A stretch of DNA of 11,030 bases from Acidimicrobiia bacterium. Its GTDB lineage: Bacteria; Actinomycetota; Acidimicrobiia; Spongiisociales; UBA5794. Every line of letters starts with the position of its first letter. Position 1 is the first letter of the stretch. Where the stretch lies: contig JACDBE010000041.1 of assembly GCA_013695075.1 (NCBI GenBank), forward strand, positions 1 to 11,030, read 5' to 3'. Made by a program: the position numbers and the translations under genes. Positions 9,466-11,030 of the stretch are shown here, in pieces. The notes under the pieces were generated by a model that saw only the letters and a list, made by a program, of their open reading frames with translations, had not been told where the DNA came from and did not search any database.

Positions 9466-9509
9466 CTCCCCGGCTCCGGGGAGGGTGGCTGCGCAGCAAC
9501 CGGGGAGGG
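9465..9509. repeat. GC-rich hairpin with direct repeats around a palindrome
   Basis: CCTCCCCGGCTCCGGGGAGG (9465-9484) is a near-perfect palindrome able to form an 8-bp stem with a 4-base loop. Its right arm, CCGGGGAGGG, occurs again at 9500-9509, and between the two copies lies the perfect palindrome GCTGCGCAGC (9488-9497). There is no T-tract, so it is a poor intrinsic terminator; I read it as a structured repeat. Confidence 0.65.
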
Positions 9510-9547
9510 GGCGTCGGCGTCGGGCGCGCAAACATCCCTCCCGCCTC

Positions 9548-9579
9548 GATCCCTCCCTGCCTCGCTGCCCTCGGCACCC
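9548..9579. repeat. Direct repeat copy 2
   Basis: This is the second copy of the 32-base unit, beginning GATCCCTCCC and containing CTCGGCACC, 129 bases from copy 1. The mismatches are scattered rather than clustered, indicating older duplication or independent arrival of related elements. Confidence 0.65.
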
Positions 9580-9586
9580 CAAAGGG

Positions 9587-9622
9587 AGGGGAAACAGTAG
9601 AGGGAGGGACAAGGGGAAACAG
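9587..9622. repeat. Short tandem-like repeat AGGGGAAACAG
   Basis: The 11-base AGGGGAAACAG occurs at 9587-9597 and, exactly, at 9612-9622. The bases between are purine-rich (GAGGGAGGGAC). The whole stretch is strongly G+A biased on the plus strand. Confidence 0.6.
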
Positions 9623-9656
9623 AAGGCTCAGCGGTGAGAGGGGTCTCATCGGTGGG

Positions 9657-9690
9657 CAAGGGTGCGGGAATGTCCCTTGAAGCCCTGAGG
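9657..9690. repeat. Stem-loop repeat, left copy (flanks VOC gene)
   Basis: CAAGGG (9657-9662) and CCCTTG (9674-9679) can pair around an 11-base loop ending in CGGGAATG plus one base. The stretch 9665-9690 (starting CGGGAATGTCCC) matches 10521-10546 (starting CGGGAATGACCC) at 21 of 26 positions, and the other copy also forms a stem-loop at the same place. Confidence 0.55.
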
Positions 9691-9766
9691 AGTAGCGGGC
9701 CGCGGCGAACCCGGGCGCTCCGATCTTCTCCATGTCCCAACGACGCAGGCGCTCCTTCGCAGCGTA

Positions 9767-9788
9767 GGGGCGACCTTGCGGCCGCCCC
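9767..9788. repeat. REP-like imperfect palindrome
   Basis: GGGGCGACC and GGCCGCCCC pair with one mismatch around the 4-base loop TTGC, preceded by GTA. The form GTAGGGGCGACC...GCCCC resembles the small palindromic repeats scattered through many environmental bacterial genomes. Family membership cannot be shown from one copy. Confidence 0.45.
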
Positions 9789-9863
9789 ATCCACTCCTTG
9801 CGGTGGCGACTGAGTGAGACCAACCCGGAACCGTGTGTCCGGCCGTGCATCTCGTACGATGGC

Positions 9864-9871
9864 GGAGGAGG
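9864..9871 (+). promoter_or_regulatory. Strong Shine-Dalgarno that decides the VOC gene start
   Basis: GGAGGAGG lies 7 bases before the GTG at 9879-9881, ideal spacing. The GTG opens a different frame from the main body of the VOC gene, which is the main evidence that this gene carries a frameshift near its beginning. Confidence 0.6.
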
Positions 9872-9878
9872 ATGCCAC

Positions 9879-10473
9879 GTGGCGACGTCTGATCCGATCG
9901 CCGAGATCATCGGGGACTATCGAGCCTTTCGCGGCGATTCAGCGCGACCGTCTTGTGGCTCGCGGCATCGACATCGCACCGTACCCGCTCAGTCATCTCG
10001 CCGTCCGCGTCACCGATTGGGACCTTTACGTCCACCAGCGGACGCTTCTCGAGCGCCATGCGAGGGCGAACAGCGAGGACGTCTGGAACGGGCGTCCGAT
10101 CTCCAAGGTCTTGCTCGCCGAGCCGCTCGATGTGCTCGACGGGACTCCGGTTTCGCTCATCGAGCTCATCCCGCCCGTTCACCAGCGCGTCTACCGGATG
10201 GGCCTCGAACATCTGGGGATCGTCGTCGGTGAGGAGGTCGACGCCTTCTCCCGCGAGCATCGGGCGGCCCTGACCGGGCAACAGTTCCAGAGCGCCGACT
10301 GCGAGCCGTACTACGTCCTGTTCGAGGACTTCACCCATGTGAAGTTCTACCGCCACTCGCTCTACGACGTCTGCGTCCTCGAGGGGGCGACGTTCGATGG
10401 CTTCGTCCACGTCGACGACTGGGTGCCGCAGCGGCTGGTCACCGCCACCGGCCCGAACCCGCTCCCGCGGTGA
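9879..10473 (+). CDS. YecM-like VOC family protein, apparent frameshift near the start
   Basis: The body resembles E. coli YecM, a VOC-fold (glyoxalase/bleomycin resistance superfamily) protein of unknown reaction. Matching blocks: GIDIAPYPLSHLAVRV (YecM: LDITPLTADHISLR), NGRPISKVLL, SLIELIPP and GLEHLGIVV, then VKFYRHSL. The His, Glu and His in SHLAVR, LIELIP and LEHLGI lie where VOC proteins bind metal. The GTG at 9879 has an excellent ribosome-binding site and gives a helix-like start ATSDPIAEIIGDYRAF, but in another frame. Around 9927-9933 one surplus base (for example C9930) must be removed to join AAIQRDRLVARGID. Joined, it would have about 197 residues, close to YecM's 188. Without a frameshift, an ATG at 9859 gives about 204 residues with an unlike N-terminus and no ribosome-binding site. 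It may be an inactive gene, a sequence error, or use the weaker start. Confidence 0.72.
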
Positions 10474-10638
10474 CCGAAGCTGCTGCCAGGCTACAAGATC
10501 GCCCCGCTGGGGTCAGTGTTCGGGAATGACCCCTGAAGAAGTGAGGCTGGATCTGGCCGCAGCCGATGACTTTTCGGTGGTTTGTCAGTCTCTGCCGCGA
10601 TGCGGCCGGAGCAGGCCGCTGTGACGAGGAGTCATGGG
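10474..10638. other. Gap between the VOC gene and the YCII remnant
   Basis: No gene is supported. It holds the right copy of the stem-loop repeat (10509-10546), an inverted repeat GCGGCC/GGCCGC at 10602-10619 with a 6-base loop and no T-tract, and the Shine-Dalgarno GAGGAG (10626-10631) of the next gene. Confidence 0.5.
10509..10546. repeat. Stem-loop repeat, right copy
   Basis: GGGGTCA (10509-10515) and TGACCCC (10527-10533) form a perfect 7-bp stem around the 11-base loop GTGTTCGGGAA. The part from 10521 matches the left copy at 9665-9690 (21 of 26). It starts 35 bases after the VOC stop and could also act as a 3' end signal for that gene, though no T-run follows. Confidence 0.6.
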
Positions 10639-10971
10639 ATGACGCGATACCTGATCTCGTTCGATGACGGCGCTAGACCTTCCCCGAGGAGGAGCTGTCC
10701 GACGTGGCAGAGGCTGCGCACGCGGTGATTCAAGAGGCCGAGGACTCCGGCGTATGGTGTTCGGCGGCGGACTGTATTCCGAGGTGAGCGTGGTGGCCAC
10801 CGATGGGACGGTCACTGACGGCCCGTACCCGGAGAGCAAGGCGTACATCGGCGGATTCTCGGTCGTCGACGTGCCCTCACGCGAGGAGGCGCTGGCGGGG
10901 CGGCCAAGATCGCCGACGCCTGCCGGTGTGCACAAGAGGTACGGGAGGTCATGGCCGACCCGACCGTCTGA
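10639..10971 (+). pseudogene. YCII/DGPF-domain protein gene with three frameshifts
   Basis: YCII-related proteins are small, ferredoxin-like-fold proteins, often encoded beside ECF sigma factors; most have no known reaction. The ATG (10639-10641) has GAGGAG 7 bases upstream and begins MTRYLISFDDGA. The frame must shift by -1 three times: near 10672-10676 (continuing TFPEEELSDVAEAAHAVIQE), near 10755-10759 (VFGGGLYSEVSVVATDGTV, then DGPYPESKAYIGGFSVVDVP) and near 10895-10900 (AAKIADACRCAQEVREVMA), to TGA at 10969-10971. The three shifts return to the starting frame. Restored, the protein has about 111 residues, the normal length, with the family motif DGPYPESKAYIGGF. As read, no intact product is possible. 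Each event looks like loss of one base. Decay or sequencing error are both possible. Confidence 0.85.
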
Positions 10972-11030
10972 CGTGGCCATCAAACCAAACCAAGGCCCTC
11001 GGCGATGAGAAGGGCGCCTAACACCACGAA
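10972..11030. other. Right edge, nothing recognised
   Basis: The last 59 bases after the YCII stop include ATCAAACCAAACCAAGG and a short open frame too brief to judge. If the usual YCII neighbourhood holds, an ECF sigma factor gene could begin beyond the window, but nothing here shows it. Confidence 0.3.

Larger units (their letters stand above)
9306..9878. other. Repeat-rich intergenic region, no gene supported
   Basis: About 570 bases between comF and the plus-strand VOC gene. Several frames are open on both strands, but the translations are low-complexity (runs of Arg, Pro, Gly, Ser) as expected from GC-rich repeats, and none resembles a protein I know. The region contains a 32-base direct repeat pair, a GC hairpin, a repeated AGGGGAAACAG, and two further stem-loops, annotated separately. 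Divergent promoters for comF and the VOC gene should lie here, but I could not identify them. Confidence 0.6.

Noticed and set aside
9411..9622. CRISPR array.
   Set aside because: Only two imperfect copies of the 32-base unit, with a 97-base interval that itself contains other repeats; no regular spacing and no cas genes.
9306..9878. N-terminal extension of comF: its frame is open for about 190 more codons to 9878 on the minus strand.
   Set aside because: The translation is low-complexity and made from the repeats (recurring SEAGRDR-like strings); the zinc finger right after the ATG at 9305 is the natural start of a ComF protein.
9347..9910. A minus-strand open frame of 187 codons through the repeat region.
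   Set aside because: It is composed of the repeats and overlaps the well-supported Shine-Dalgarno and start of the VOC gene. The phrase GRPQGRPYAAKERLRRWDMEKIG looks like translated interspersed repeat, not a protein domain.
10529..10624. Small open frame beginning MTPEEVRLDLAAADDF.
   Set aside because: Its start lies inside the stem-loop repeat, it has no ribosome-binding site, and its tail is Arg/Pro-rich; the resemblance to a peptide is probably chance.

Overview
The window is high-GC bacterial DNA with a compact block of housekeeping genes, all on the minus strand, from comF at the right through hpf, secA, prfB, ftsE, ftsX, an M23 endopeptidase gene and smpB to ssrA (tmRNA) at the left. 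This gene order, the long-form HPF, the actinobacterial-looking SecA and the G+C-rich codon use suggest an actinobacterium. It may be a deep-branching, uncultured-type lineage such as Acidimicrobiia, but that placement is inference.

Reading in the direction of transcription (right to left): comF (8685-9305) encodes a phosphoribosyltransferase-like protein. hpf (8028-8567, TTG start) encodes a ribosome hibernation factor. secA (5335-7980) encodes the preprotein translocase ATPase and has a promoter so close to its ATG that the mRNA may be leaderless. prfB (4197-5307) encodes release factor 2 and carries a textbook programmed +1 frameshift site. After a 110-base gap with a candidate promoter come ftsE (3178-4086), ftsX (2300-3181), a secreted coiled-coil LytM/M23 peptidase gene (1063-2295) and smpB (585-1061). 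These four overlap or abut and look like one operon. ssrA (147-499) follows 85 bases later, with a readable proteolysis tag. The block thus combines cell-wall hydrolysis at the septum (FtsEX plus peptidase) with translation termination and ribosome rescue (RF2, SmpB, tmRNA).

The right part (9306-11030) is different. It starts with about 570 bases without a convincing gene, full of short GC-rich direct and inverted repeats. Two plus-strand accessory genes follow: a YecM-like VOC-family gene (9879-10473) with an apparent frameshift near its start, and a YCII/DGPF-family gene (10639-10971) broken by three single-base losses. Two similar imperfect repeats, each forming a stem-loop, flank the VOC gene. 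The four frame disruptions cluster within about 1.1 kb, whereas the housekeeping block has only the programmed one, so this end is either decaying or less accurately sequenced.

I see no CRISPR array, prophage, transposase, toxin-antitoxin or defence gene. The most noteworthy items are the RF2 recoding site, the tmRNA tag, the possible leaderless secA mRNA, FtsEX paired with an apparently active M23 enzyme, and the repeat-flanked, frameshifted accessory end.
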